Position numbers and translations under genes: made by a program. The notes under the pieces were generated by a model, which was not told the origin of the DNA, made no database searches, and saw only the letters and a program-made list of their open reading frames with translations. This document shows, one piece after another, positions 39,534 through 49,264 of a stretch of DNA of 64,000 nucleotides. The stretch is taken from assembly GCA_028343215.1 (NCBI GenBank), contig JAOLYB010000002.1, positions 83,868 to 147,867 of the forward strand. The letters run 5' to 3'. The stretch's first letter is position 1. Each line of letters starts with the position of its first letter. The DNA is from Candidatus Nitrosopelagicus sp. (GTDB lineage Archaea > Thermoproteota > Nitrososphaeria > Nitrososphaerales > Nitrosopumilaceae).

Positions 39534-39582
39534 ACGAATCGTCTATATCATTTAAAAGAAGTCCAGCAAAATTATAATTAAT

Positions 39583-39882
39583 ATGGAATTAGAAGAAGTG
39601 AAACGATCAGAAAATAATTTAGATAAAGACGCTTATTTTGTAAAAAATGAATCAGTCATGACCAGTGCTTTAGATGTCATAACTGCAATGTCAACAACCA
39701 AAAGAATTGTTTTGAAGGCTAAAGGAGATCTGATTCCAAATGCCGTAGCTGTTGCAAATATTGTAACAGAAAATATGTTAAAAGGAAATTCAAAAATTCA
39801 AGATATTAAATTAGACAGTATAATTTCAGAAGAAGATGGACAAATGATTTCAAATATAGTTATTGTTTTAATAAAAAATTAG
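39583..39882 (+). CDS. albA: Alba family chromatin protein
   Basis: VMTSALDVITAMSTTKRIVLKAKGDLIPNAVAVANIVTENML. Confidence 0.88.
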   Translation: MELEEVKRSENNLDKDAYFVKNESVMTSALDVITAMSTTKRIVLKAKGDLIPNAVAVANIVTENMLKGNSKIQDIKLDSIISEEDGQMISNIVIVLIKN

Positions 39883-40295
39883 TAAACGCTGCCAGGTCCT
39901 TTTAGAAGCATATTTTCACATTCTTTGCAAATTGCTTCATCTATATCAGATTCTAAATTATGATGAATGTCACAAATTAAGAGACTGGTCTTGATATAAT
40001 TACAAAGACCAATGAATTTAGATAAACTTGAAGGCGAATATGCCATGTCAGATGAAAGATCAATTGCTATTTCATTAATCATTTCAGATACTTGTTTTTC
40101 AGCAGATAATTTTTTAATTAATTCAGGATCACCGCGTGTTCCACGAATGTAATTACTAATTGCAGCTTGTGTAACACCTAGCATTTTTGAGATCTCATCT
40201 TCACGAACGTTGTGATTCTCAGCCAAGTTTTTTGCAAGTATTGCACGAAGAGCTGGGATCAAAGTCTTTGATTCAATTTCTGCAGGAAGTAACAT
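39879..40295 (-). CDS. HTH transcriptional regulator
   Basis: VREDEISKMLGVTQAAISNYIRGTRGDPELI; start MLLPAEIESKTLIPALR preferred to the 40367 ORF start. Confidence 0.8.
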   Translation of the reverse strand: MLLPAEIESKTLIPALRAILAKNLAENHNVREDEISKMLGVTQAAISNYIRGTRGDPELIKKLSAEKQVSEMINEIAIDLSSDMAYSPSSLSKFIGLCNYIKTSLLICDIHHNLESDIDEAICKECENMLLKGPGSVY

Positions 40296-40398
40296 GGAAT
40301 ATCTTATCATAATTACTTTATAAGTTCCGCTGAAATTAGCTGAAACTATCTCTTTCTTAATTAACAAATTTTTATTTGAAATGTATTCTAGTTAGATT

Positions 40399-41346
40399 AT
40401 GAAAACCGACACGGATCAATGTATGTCAATTTTACAAAATGCAGTTAGTGAATGTGATTCAGAATGGATTGCATTATCAGGTGGATTAGATAGCAGCATA
40501 CTCGCACATCTAAGAAAAGATCAAAGACCACAAGCAATAACAATAATCACAAAGGATTTTTTAGGAACAGATCTTACTTTTGCACAATTCATTGCCAAAC
40601 ATACGGGTTTGACTCTATCTTTGATGCAAGTAAACATGGAAGAAATTCTGGATTCTATTAGCGAGACAATCAAAATTTTAGATAATTTTAACGATATAGA
40701 GATACGTAATTCAATCGTTCCACATCTCTATCTAAGTTCATTGAAAGAAAAAGGAGTTGATTCAGTGATTACAGGAGATGGAGCAGATGAAATTTTTGCA
40801 GGGTATAATTTTCTATTAAAGAAATCTAATGACGAATTAGATCAAGAATTAGAGCGAATTAAAAAAATCATGCACTTTCCATCAAAAAATATTGCCGAAT
40901 CATTAAACATGAAAGTTGAAACTCCATTTTTGAATGAAGATGTAATAAAATTTTCAAACAGCATTCCAATTTCAAGAAAAATTAATGTTAAAGAAGATAA
41001 AAAATATGGAAAATGGATACTTAGAGAAACATTTGAAAAAGATCTTCCAAAAAATATCATTTGGAGAGAGAAATCACCTATGCAAGATGGATCAGGTACA
41101 AATAACCTAACAGGATTGTTCAATACAATAATTACAGACGATATTTTTTCACAGAAAAAAACAAAAATCTTGGAAGAGGATGGAGTGTATATCAGAACTA
41201 AAGAATCACTGCATTACTACGAATGTTTTAGAAAGTCTAGTTCAGTTAAAAAATCAAATTCAGATAGAAAATGTCCAGATTGTGATTACGAGATTAATTT
41301 AAATTCAAGATTTTGCAGAATGTGTGGTAAATTTCCTATTAATTAG
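40399..41346 (+). CDS. Stand-alone asparagine-synthetase-type ATP-PPi domain protein with C-terminal zinc ribbon
   Basis: WIALSGGLDSSILAHL; VITGDGADEIFAGYNF; C-terminal CPDCDYEINLNSRFCRMCGK. Confidence 0.85.
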   Translation: MKTDTDQCMSILQNAVSECDSEWIALSGGLDSSILAHLRKDQRPQAITIITKDFLGTDLTFAQFIAKHTGLTLSLMQVNMEEILDSISETIKILDNFNDIEIRNSIVPHLYLSSLKEKGVDSVITGDGADEIFAGYNFLLKKSNDELDQELERIKKIMHFPSKNIAESLNMKVETPFLNEDVIKFSNSIPISRKINVKEDKKYGKWILRETFEKDLPKNIIWREKSPMQDGSGTNNLTGLFNTIITDDIFSQKKTKILEEDGVYIRTKESLHYYECFRKSSSVKKSNSDRKCPDCDYEINLNSRFCRMCGKFPIN

Positions 41347-41491
41347 ATTTTTTCGACCATTTCTTTGGTTTTTTGATAAAGATCTTTTTACAGCCATCAC
41401 AACAAAAATGATATTTTTTTGAATTATAATCATGCGTGACAGATAAATCCTCATCAAATTCAAGACCACAAACTGGATCTGTAACCTTCAT
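41339..41491 (-). CDS. 50-aa YHS-domain microprotein
   Basis: Manual translation: MKVTDPVCGLEFDEDLSVTHDYNSKKYHFCCDGCKKIFIKKPKKWSKKSN*. Confidence 0.8.
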   Translation of the reverse strand: MKVTDPVCGLEFDEDLSVTHDYNSKKYHFCCDGCKKIFIKKPKKWSKKSN

Positions 41492-41587
41492 GGTTTTTTG
41501 CAATTAGAGTCGTATTTCTATTTATCTAAACAGTGAGAACTCATTAATCATAAGAATATCTTATATGGAAAAAAATGAATCCAGTAC

Positions 41588-41755
41588 ATGAAAAAACTTT
41601 TTGGTTTATGTCCTGAATGTAAAAAGCAGGAATTATTCATGACAGAATACAAATGTCTAAAAATCATAATGAAAACAAAAAATTGGATTGTGTGTAAAAA
41701 TTGTGATTATGCAATACAAATCGAGAAATTAAAAAGTAGTTTATGTTGTGTTTGA
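41588..41755 (+). CDS. 55-aa zinc-ribbon microprotein
   Basis: Manual translation: MKKLFGLCPECKKQELFMTEYKCLKIIMKTKNWIVCKNCDYAIQIEKLKSSLCCV*. Confidence 0.6.
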   Translation: MKKLFGLCPECKKQELFMTEYKCLKIIMKTKNWIVCKNCDYAIQIEKLKSSLCCV

Positions 41756-42850
41756 TTAAGATACTAATTTTTTAAGAAATTCATCATATTCGGATTGATT
41801 CAATGAATTAATTTTCATTACTTCTAGATTTTCATTGACATGTATGCTAGATTTTTGCCCAATTAATGGAGCAAGAACTCCAGGAGTTGAACGAATGAAT
41901 TGTAAAAGTCCAACAGAAGGGGAGGATGTTGTAAAGAGGGGCTTTGATTTTGCCCATTCCAAAAGTTTACCTTGCATTAATGGAACACTTGTGAAAACAC
42001 CAATTCCTAATTCATTTGCAGAGTCTAGAATAGATTTTCGTGTTCCAGATACAGTTTGATTTTTCAGTAACATTGCTTGATCAAAATGTAAATTGAAAGG
42101 AAGTTGTATGAATCTAAATCCATGATCACTTCCACCAATATCTTCCGCAAGTTTTACTACATCTTCCAAAGATAGAAACATTGCATTATCAGAAGTTGCT
42201 CTAAAACAGTCCCATGTTGCCAAACCATAAAATCTAATCTTACCTTCTTTGCGTTTTTCTTCATAAAATTCAAAAACTTTTTTGAGATTTTCTAAAAATT
42301 GAGATTTTGACATTTCAGGATGGCCTTCAACAGCATTATGAAGATACATTAAATCAATACATTCAAGGTTGAGATTTTTTAAACTTCGTTCTAATTGATC
42401 CTGCAAGTATGGAATAGTCATACAATGATAACCAGATGATATATCACCCTCTTTGACAATTCCAGGTTGACCTAATTCACGCATCACATATTGCATGAAA
42501 TCTTCTTGTATATCTCCATCATTAGTTACATAGCCATTTTTTGTACAAATGAATACTTCATCTCTTTTGACTAAATGTTCATTAATTAATTCAGATAATG
42601 CCAAACCAATACTTCGTTCAGATTTTTGTGCACGATAATTTATTGCAGTGTCAATCACATTTACACCAGACATGATAGATTTTTTTACAGCATCTTTGAC
42701 TATCATATCTGTTTGAGAATCAGGCTCTCCAAGATAGGTTCCAATTCCAATATTTGATAAATACAAATTTTGAAAGGAATTGTAATTTCCAGTGAGAAAC
42801 TTTTCAGAGAAGGTTTTGGTTCCAGTAGATGTTGCAAAGCCTGAAATCAT
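41756..42850 (-). CDS. Aldo/keto reductase
   Basis: GVNVIDTAINYRAQKSERSIGLALSEL...LECIDLMYLHN. Confidence 0.92.
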   Translation of the reverse strand: MISGFATSTGTKTFSEKFLTGNYNSFQNLYLSNIGIGTYLGEPDSQTDMIVKDAVKKSIMSGVNVIDTAINYRAQKSERSIGLALSELINEHLVKRDEVFICTKNGYVTNDGDIQEDFMQYVMRELGQPGIVKEGDISSGYHCMTIPYLQDQLERSLKNLNLECIDLMYLHNAVEGHPEMSKSQFLENLKKVFEFYEEKRKEGKIRFYGLATWDCFRATSDNAMFLSLEDVVKLAEDIGGSDHGFRFIQLPFNLHFDQAMLLKNQTVSGTRKSILDSANELGIGVFTSVPLMQGKLLEWAKSKPLFTTSSPSVGLLQFIRSTPGVLAPLIGQKSSIHVNENLEVMKINSLNQSEYDEFLKKLVS

Positions 42851-42875
42851 TCTAAATTATATCGAAAATCATTAC

Positions 42876-43760
42876 TTAAAATCCTATCAAAAATGAAATA
42901 ATGAAAAGTGCACCTGCAATTCTACTAAAGTAAAGGGTATTGCTCATAGAACTAATCAGAATATTTTCAGATTTTTCTAAATCTTTCAAATGCAATATAG
43001 CTAAAATAAGAAATGGCTTAGCTAGAAGAACAATTAGACTATAGATTGGGAATAATCCAGATATGACGCCATAAATTATAATTCCATATGCCAATATTGG
43101 AAAAATTAAGAAAGTTCGGACTGCATTTGATTTACCAAAAATAATTATCAACGTTCTTCGACCTTTTTCTTTATCCACATCATGATCAGGAATTGAAGTT
43201 ACAAACAAAACTAATGAAGAAAGTATTCCCACTACAATACCTGCAAGAATTGTAAAATCATCAATATTTTGAGTTTGAATAAAATATGTTCCAATTATAA
43301 TTAATGCGCCCTTAATTGTAACAAATACTTCTGCTAGCCCCCAATTAACAATCTTTGTTGAATAGAAATAAACAGAAAGAATGGCAAATCCTAAAATCAA
43401 CCCAATTGTAATTCCAAATATAGTTACAAAATAGATGCCAATGATTGCACCTAAAATTAAAAATCCAATACCAACAAGATATACGGATTTTGGTTTGAGT
43501 AATCCTTCAGGTAAAACTCCTGTACCACCACTCATCTTAGTACGTTTTGTTTTTGTATCAATTCCACGCTTAAAATCCCAATAATCATTTAGTAGATCTA
43601 CACTAGCATGAAGTGAAATAACACCTGCAAATGTGAGCATTGCATGAAAAATATCAATCGAATATCCAGCATACCATGAAAGAGAAAGCCCCAGTGAAAC
43701 TGCAATTACAGACGCTAATAGAAATTTTATTCGAATTGCACGTAGCCAGACAGATAGCAT
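42876..43760 (-). CDS. UbiA/MenA family prenyltransferase
   Basis: DLLNDYWDFKRGID; multiple TMs; TSIPDHDVDKEKGRRTL. Confidence 0.9.
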   Translation of the reverse strand: MLSVWLRAIRIKFLLASVIAVSLGLSLSWYAGYSIDIFHAMLTFAGVISLHASVDLLNDYWDFKRGIDTKTKRTKMSGGTGVLPEGLLKPKSVYLVGIGFLILGAIIGIYFVTIFGITIGLILGFAILSVYFYSTKIVNWGLAEVFVTIKGALIIIGTYFIQTQNIDDFTILAGIVVGILSSLVLFVTSIPDHDVDKEKGRRTLIIIFGKSNAVRTFLIFPILAYGIIIYGVISGLFPIYSLIVLLAKPFLILAILHLKDLEKSENILISSMSNTLYFSRIAGALFIISFLIGF

Positions 43761-44161
43761 TAGATTAATGACTCTGCATCTACACTAACTGGTTTTCGTC
43801 CATTAAATCCAGAGTCTTTTTCATGCCAAAATTTTATTTCAGTTTCACCTTCTTTCCAACAAAGCCATACTTCTTCATCAAATCTTTTTGAAGGAAAATC
43901 AAGTAAACCTTGATCTAATCCTTTCATAACAACTCCAGTTTCTTCTAGTTCTTGAATAGTTTTATAAAATTTTGATAATTCTTCATTTAATTTTTGTTTT
44001 AAAACAACATATTTTTCAAATGTATTATTATCAGTCAAAGTAACCTGAAGTTCCTGTTCTGCTTTTATTACTTCATTTTTTTGCTTTTTGATATTTGCGT
44101 ATCTTTCAATAACAAGAGGCAAGGTTTCATTTGCAGTTTGTACAGTGAAATATTTGAACAA
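43760..44161 (-). CDS. DUF2203 family protein
   Basis: YFTVQTANETLPLV...VMKGLDQGLLDFPSKRFDEEVWLCWKEGE. Confidence 0.85.
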   Translation of the reverse strand: MFKYFTVQTANETLPLVIERYANIKKQKNEVIKAEQELQVTLTDNNTFEKYVVLKQKLNEELSKFYKTIQELEETGVVMKGLDQGLLDFPSKRFDEEVWLCWKEGETEIKFWHEKDSGFNGRKPVSVDAESLI

Positions 44162-44237
44162 TATCCAGATGTTTGAATTGTTTAATTAAAAGATATCTTG
44201 CGCAAATTACTTATTTATCTAAAAATATTGAGAAATG

Positions 44238-44526
44238 TATGAGCGCAGAAGAACAATTACAAGCAATGGTAGATCAAACAATTGACATGGCACTCATGAA
44301 TGTTGAGGCATATTATAAGGAAATAGAAGCTAGCAATGAAATTTTGAAAATTGAAAATCCTAAAGAATTTGTTTTTGGGTTAATAATGGGTCAGATTTTA
44401 GGATTAGGTGTTGCAGCACTTGCACAAATGAAACAAGGAAATCCTACACCCCAGGATCAAATGCAAGTAAGAGATATGGCATACAAACGAGTTCCACAAA
44501 TTAGAGAGAGGATTTTTGATAAATAA
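44238..44526 (+). CDS. Conserved hypothetical protein
   Basis: ORF with ATG near 44238 (MSAEEQLQAMVDQTID); overlaps the parvulin start. Confidence 0.6.
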
Positions 44527-44801
44527 TGGCTCAAAAAGTAAAATGTTCACATATTTTAGTTGAAAAACAAAGTCAAGCTTTGCAAATACTAGATGAAATT
44601 AAAAAAGGAAAAAAATTTGGTGCAGCAGCTAAAGAAATATCATCATGTCCAAGTGCAAAAAAAGAAGGAGATTTAGGATATTTCACAAAAGGTCAGATGG
44701 TAAAAGAATTCGAAGATGTCGCATTCAATTTAGAAATTGGAGAAGTGTCAGCACCAGTTAAGACGCAATTTGGTTATCACATCATCAAGCGACTTGGATA
44801 A
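44526..44801 (+). CDS. Parvulin-type peptidyl-prolyl isomerase
   Basis: CSHILVEKQSQALQIL...GDLGYFTKGQMVKEFEDVAFNLEIGEVSAPVKTQFGYHIIK. Confidence 0.95.
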   Translation: MAQKVKCSHILVEKQSQALQILDEIKKGKKFGAAAKEISSCPSAKKEGDLGYFTKGQMVKEFEDVAFNLEIGEVSAPVKTQFGYHIIKRLG

Positions 44802-44834
44802 TTAGATCTTAAATACAAATTTTACAATAGAGGT

Positions 44835-44889
44835 TGGAGTGAGAGCATATTGACTTCAGTATTTAGAACAACATCTCTCTTTTACTCCA
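44835..44889 (+). ncRNA. Candidate structured intergenic RNA hairpin
   Basis: TGGAGT-GAGAG ... CTCTC-tttt-ACTCCA pairing (6+5 bp) in a non-coding gap. Confidence 0.35.
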
Positions 44890-44979
44890 CTAATTATCTT
44901 CTTTAATGGATTTTTAGCAACACTGATCGAGACAATTTTTTACTAAAATTATGAAATACCAGTTAACATTGTAGTCTGT

Positions 44980-45138
44980 ATGCCTGAAGTAACAGTTTTT
45001 TCTACAAAAGACATTGAGAACATAATCTCATGGTTTGAGAGAATCTATAGCAGCGACGAAGAGATATCTGATTTTGAACGTGAGACATATCTCAAACTTG
45101 CAAAATACTTCATTCTCGAAGAAAAAGCGATGTGTTAG
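44980..45138 (+). CDS. 52-aa hypothetical protein
   Basis: Manual translation: MPEVTVFSTKDIENIISWFERIYSSDEEISDFERETYLKLAKYFILEEKAMC*. Confidence 0.5.
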   Translation: MPEVTVFSTKDIENIISWFERIYSSDEEISDFERETYLKLAKYFILEEKAMC

Positions 45139-45162
45139 AAACTCGCATATTCTCTTTTTAAT

Positions 45163-45921
45163 TTATGGAAATGATTTTATCGTTTTTGCATAGCTTGCAA
45201 ATCGGTGATTTTGTGGACGTACTTGTTTTTGAACATATTTTGGACAAGTAGTTCCTAATGCACCACGATAGCCTATTGGAGATTCAACCCATTTTTCATC
45301 ATGAGCAGCTTTTAGTACATCATCATAAGGACTGTAATGATTAACGATTTTCTTATTTACGATTTTTTGAAATTTGTTACCATGGATTTTTGGTTTCATT
45401 GAATCAGCAGGGATAGATGCACCAAAGAAATGTACAGATTCAATAATTCCTTTATTTTTTGGATTTTTTGCTAGTGATTGAATTGTTGATAAAATAACTT
45501 GAGCACCAAGAGAATGCCCCATTAATCTAATTTTGAGTGAAGGGTTTTTTGATTTTGCATCTAAAATAAATTTTGAAAGATTTTTTCCATTCTTTTTTGC
45601 AATTAAAACCCCAATTTTTAATGCAGATAATGCCGTGGATTTGTATTGCACGCCGGCAGTATTCGAATCATAACTATAACCAACCACATCGTGTTGATAG
45701 AGTAATGATTTCAAGCGTTTTTCAGCTATCACATATTTTGCAAGGGCACCAGATTTGTTATTCCTTAAACCATGAATCATTATGACAATTTCAGAGTTTT
45801 GTAATATTTTTTGAAAAGTAGTCTTAGGATAGATATCATACGAAGTATTTTTGATAGTTTTTCCAGTTTTTAGATCATAATATCCTCTAGTAGATATTTT
45901 TGGAAATACCTTACCAATCAT
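45163..45921 (-). CDS. Alpha/beta hydrolase family protein
   Basis: IVMIHGLRNNKSG...IRLMGHSLGAQVIL. Confidence 0.8.
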   Translation of the reverse strand: MIGKVFPKISTRGYYDLKTGKTIKNTSYDIYPKTTFQKILQNSEIVIMIHGLRNNKSGALAKYVIAEKRLKSLLYQHDVVGYSYDSNTAGVQYKSTALSALKIGVLIAKKNGKNLSKFILDAKSKNPSLKIRLMGHSLGAQVILSTIQSLAKNPKNKGIIESVHFFGASIPADSMKPKIHGNKFQKIVNKKIVNHYSPYDDVLKAAHDEKWVESPIGYRGALGTTCPKYVQKQVRPQNHRFASYAKTIKSFP

Positions 45922-45922
45922 T

Positions 45923-47572
45923 CTAATTTCCTAGTTTTGATTGCTCTTTTTCAATGTCAGATAATTCTACTTTGGAAAATATCGGTTCAACGGTTCCAAT
46001 TTTATGCCCGGTCTTTAATTTCAACTCAGACATTTCATTCCAAGGTATATCTGAAACATTTCCTTCAAGCCCTAGTTGTGACCAAATTTTTTGAGAGGAT
46101 TTTGGTAAAAATGAATGCAGACAAATTGCAATTGAACGTACAGCATTAACTGACAGATAGATACAAGCATTTGTTCCAGGTTCTTTTTTCCAAGGTTCTT
46201 TGTGTTGAAAATACTGATTGAAATGAGCTGAAAATTCCATCAATTGTTTTAATGCACGGTCTAAATGGTTTTCTTGCATTAATTTTCCAACATCATCAGC
46301 GAGAGATTTAATTTTTCTCTCAGATTCAGAATCTTTTTTATCAAAATCTTCAGGCTCAGGCACAACGCCATCAAAAGCTTTGTTTGTAAATCCAAGAGCA
46401 CGATTAACTAGATTTCCCAAATTACCAATTAATTCAGAATTAATTTTTGTTGAAAATTGTTCCCAATCAAAATTAAGATCATCCTGGGAGTAAGGATTTA
46501 TCGAAACAAGATAAAATCTCAAATAATCAGCAGGAAATTTCTCTAAAAAATCTTTTAGGCCAATATACCAATTTCGGCTTTTTGATATTTTTTTACCTTC
46601 AAGTGTAAGGTGGCCGCGAGTTGGAATATAATCAGGTAATTTGAATTCATTATTAATTCCCAATCTCATTGCAGGTAAAAACAGATAGTGATGATAAACA
46701 ATGTCTTTCCCAATGAAATGATAAATGTCAGCTTCATTCCAAAAAGTTTTTCCATCTATTTTTTTATCATTTAAGAATTTCATTGTAGAAGAAATGTATG
46801 CCAAATGATTATCAAACCAACCATAGAATACTTTATCCGTTAATCCATCAATTGGAATTGGTACACCCCATGAGATATCACGGGTAATATCCCAATCAAT
46901 CAAGCCTTCTTTAATCCAATTTTCAACATATTTTTTTACATCTTTTTGGAGATATGGTGCATTAGACAAATATTCTAAAAGTGAGTCAGAGAAATTTTTT
47001 AGTTTAAAGAAATAATGATTTGTAGATTTCTTAACAGGAGTTTGACCACATATTGAACAATGAGGATTGTCAATTTCTTCAGGTACACGACCGCATTTTT
47101 CACATAAATCAGAGTATTGGTCTTCAGCATTACAGTATGGACAAGTTCCTTTTACAAATCGATCTGGAAGAAATTTTTGATCATTTTCACAAAAGAATTG
47201 TATAATTTCTTTTTCATAGATATGTCCATTTTCTTGTAGTTTTTTGAATACATCTTGTACAAATAATATATTTTCAGATGAACTGGTCTTATAGAAAAAA
47301 TCAAATGCAATATCAAAAGCAGTAAAATCTTCATAATCACGTTTATTCCAATGTTCGACATATTCTTGAGGAGTTTGACCAAGTTTTTCAGATTGTATTA
47401 GAATTGGAGTTCCAAAATCATCAGATGCACAGACATAATATGCTTCGACGCCATTTTGTTTTAAGAAACGAGTAGTAACATCCGCAGGAAGATATGTTGA
47501 TGCTACATGACCAAGATGGATTTCACCATTAGAATACGGTAATGCACTTGTGATTATTGCTTTTTTATTCAT
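45923..47572 (-). CDS. metG: Methionyl-tRNA synthetase
   Basis: ITSALPYSNGEIHLGHVASTYLPADV; GKKISKSRN; ATG at 47570-47572 preferred to the longer ORF. Confidence 0.96.
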   Translation of the reverse strand: MNKKAIITSALPYSNGEIHLGHVASTYLPADVTTRFLKQNGVEAYYVCASDDFGTPILIQSEKLGQTPQEYVEHWNKRDYEDFTAFDIAFDFFYKTSSSENILFVQDVFKKLQENGHIYEKEIIQFFCENDQKFLPDRFVKGTCPYCNAEDQYSDLCEKCGRVPEEIDNPHCSICGQTPVKKSTNHYFFKLKNFSDSLLEYLSNAPYLQKDVKKYVENWIKEGLIDWDITRDISWGVPIPIDGLTDKVFYGWFDNHLAYISSTMKFLNDKKIDGKTFWNEADIYHFIGKDIVYHHYLFLPAMRLGINNEFKLPDYIPTRGHLTLEGKKISKSRNWYIGLKDFLEKFPADYLRFYLVSINPYSQDDLNFDWEQFSTKINSELIGNLGNLVNRALGFTNKAFDGVVPEPEDFDKKDSESERKIKSLADDVGKLMQENHLDRALKQLMEFSAHFNQYFQHKEPWKKEPGTNACIYLSVNAVRSIAICLHSFLPKSSQKIWSQLGLEGNVSDIPWNEMSELKLKTGHKIGTVEPIFSKVELSDIEKEQSKLGN

Positions 47573-47639
47573 TTGTGATGTTTGGATTTTTTTGACTATT
47601 AAGGTATGGTTTTTAAATAGATTTGGAAGATTATAAAAT

Positions 47640-48878
47640 ATGAGTAAAGTCAAAAACCCAAAATTAGCAAAAGAAGGAAAGATCTCATACGAATGGGCTC
47701 GCACTCATATGGATATTTTAGATAACACATTAACCAGATTAAAAAAATCAAAGCCACTCAAGGGAGTTACAATTGCATTTTGCCTACATATTACAAAAGA
47801 AACCTCAGTTTTGTTAATGGGCGCTAAAGAATTAGGTGCAAATGTTGCAGTGTGTGGTGGAAACCCATTAACAACACAGGATCATATTGCAGCATATCTT
47901 GCAACTCAAGGAATTCATATCTACGCATGGAATGGTCAAACAAACAAAGAATATGATTGGTGTCTAGATCAAGTACTAAAACACAAGCCAAGTTTGATTT
48001 GTGATGACGGTGCAGACATGAATGTTAAGGTACATTTTGATAAAAAATTCAAATCATTAGAAATTCTTGGCTCTACAGAAGAAACTACAGCAGGAGTTAC
48101 AAGAGTACAAGCCATGGAGAAACAAGGGAAATTGAAATATCCAGTAGTTATTGTCAACGATGCAGATACAAAACATATGTTTGATAATAGATATGGTACA
48201 GGTCAAAGTACAATTGATGGATACCTAAGAGCAATGGGATTACTATTCACATCAAAGAAAATTGTTGTCGTAGGATACGGCTGGGTAGGAAGAGGAGTTG
48301 CAGAAAGATCCAGAGGAATGGGTGGAAAAGTAATTGTTACAGAGATTGACCCGGTAAAAGCTCTAGAAGCACATATGGACGGATATGATGTAATGCCAAT
48401 GTCACAAGCTGCAAAAATTGGACAAATTTTCATTACAACTACAGGAATGACTAGCGTTATCAGAAAAGAACATCTTCTTGCTATGAAAGATGGTGCAGTA
48501 GTTGGAAATGTAGGACATTTTGATGTAGAAATAGATACGAAATTCCTATTGGAGAAATCAAAATCAGTTAGAGAAGTAAGACCATCATTAGATGAATGCA
48601 TCCTAAGAAATGGAAGAAAAATCTACTTAATCGGTAAAGGCAGATTGGCAAATCTTGTTGCAGCGGAAGGACACCCACCAGAAGTCATGGCACAATCATT
48701 TTCAAATCAAATATTATCATTATTGTATATCTTGAAAAATCATAAAAAGATGGGTAAAAAGACCATGATTGTTCCAAAAGAGATTGACAGACAAATTGCA
48801 GTTGATGCATTAAGAGCAATGGATATCAAGATTGACAGTTTAACAAAAGAACAAAAAAAGTATGCAGATAGTTGGTAA
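47640..48878 (+). CDS. ahcY: Adenosylhomocysteinase
   Basis: EETTAGVTRVQAMEKQGKLKYPVVIVNDADTKHMFDNRYGTGQST; VVVGYGWVGRGVAERSRGMG. Confidence 0.96.
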   Translation: MSKVKNPKLAKEGKISYEWARTHMDILDNTLTRLKKSKPLKGVTIAFCLHITKETSVLLMGAKELGANVAVCGGNPLTTQDHIAAYLATQGIHIYAWNGQTNKEYDWCLDQVLKHKPSLICDDGADMNVKVHFDKKFKSLEILGSTEETTAGVTRVQAMEKQGKLKYPVVIVNDADTKHMFDNRYGTGQSTIDGYLRAMGLLFTSKKIVVVGYGWVGRGVAERSRGMGGKVIVTEIDPVKALEAHMDGYDVMPMSQAAKIGQIFITTTGMTSVIRKEHLLAMKDGAVVGNVGHFDVEIDTKFLLEKSKSVREVRPSLDECILRNGRKIYLIGKGRLANLVAAEGHPPEVMAQSFSNQILSLLYILKNHKKMGKKTMIVPKEIDRQIAVDALRAMDIKIDSLTKEQKKYADSW

Positions 48879-48920
48879 CAAGAATAACTATAAAAGAACA
48901 TTATTTCAAAACCAATCAGA

Positions 48921-49225
48921 TGACATGGACTAAAGTTGCTGAAAAAGGCGATATTCAATCTGGTTCAAGTAAAGAATTTGAAGTGGATGGAAAAAAAATT
49001 GCAGTTTTTAATCAAGATGGATTTCATGCATTAGATGGAATTTGCCAGCATCAAGATGGTTCAATTGCACCAAAAGGAAAAATTGAAGGAGACATAGTAG
49101 AATGTCCATTACATTTCTGGCATTACAATATCAAGACAGGTGAATTAATGGATTATCTGAAAGGTGTAAAATTGAAAAAATATGAAGTAGATATCAGAGA
49201 CGATGGTATTTATGTCGATGCATAA
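48921..49225 (+). CDS. Rieske [2Fe-2S] ferredoxin-like protein
   Basis: ICQHQDGSIAPKGKIEGDIVECPLHFWHYNIKTGE (CxH...CxxH); start at MTWTKVAEKGD. Confidence 0.93.
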
Positions 49226-49264
49226 TTCTGGTAGACTTTTTATGAGATTAGTTTAAGAAAAACT

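Noticed and set aside
40296-40328. Imperfect inverted repeat ggaa-tat-cttat...ataag-ttcc near the HTH regulator start
   Set aside because: Bulged and AT-rich, overlapping the possible start codon; weaker than the adjacent tandem decamer.
47573-47704. N-terminal extension of the MetG ORF
   Set aside because: It overlaps the divergent ahcY start; MNKKAIITSALPYSNGEIHLGH gives a canonical MetRS N-terminus at 47572.
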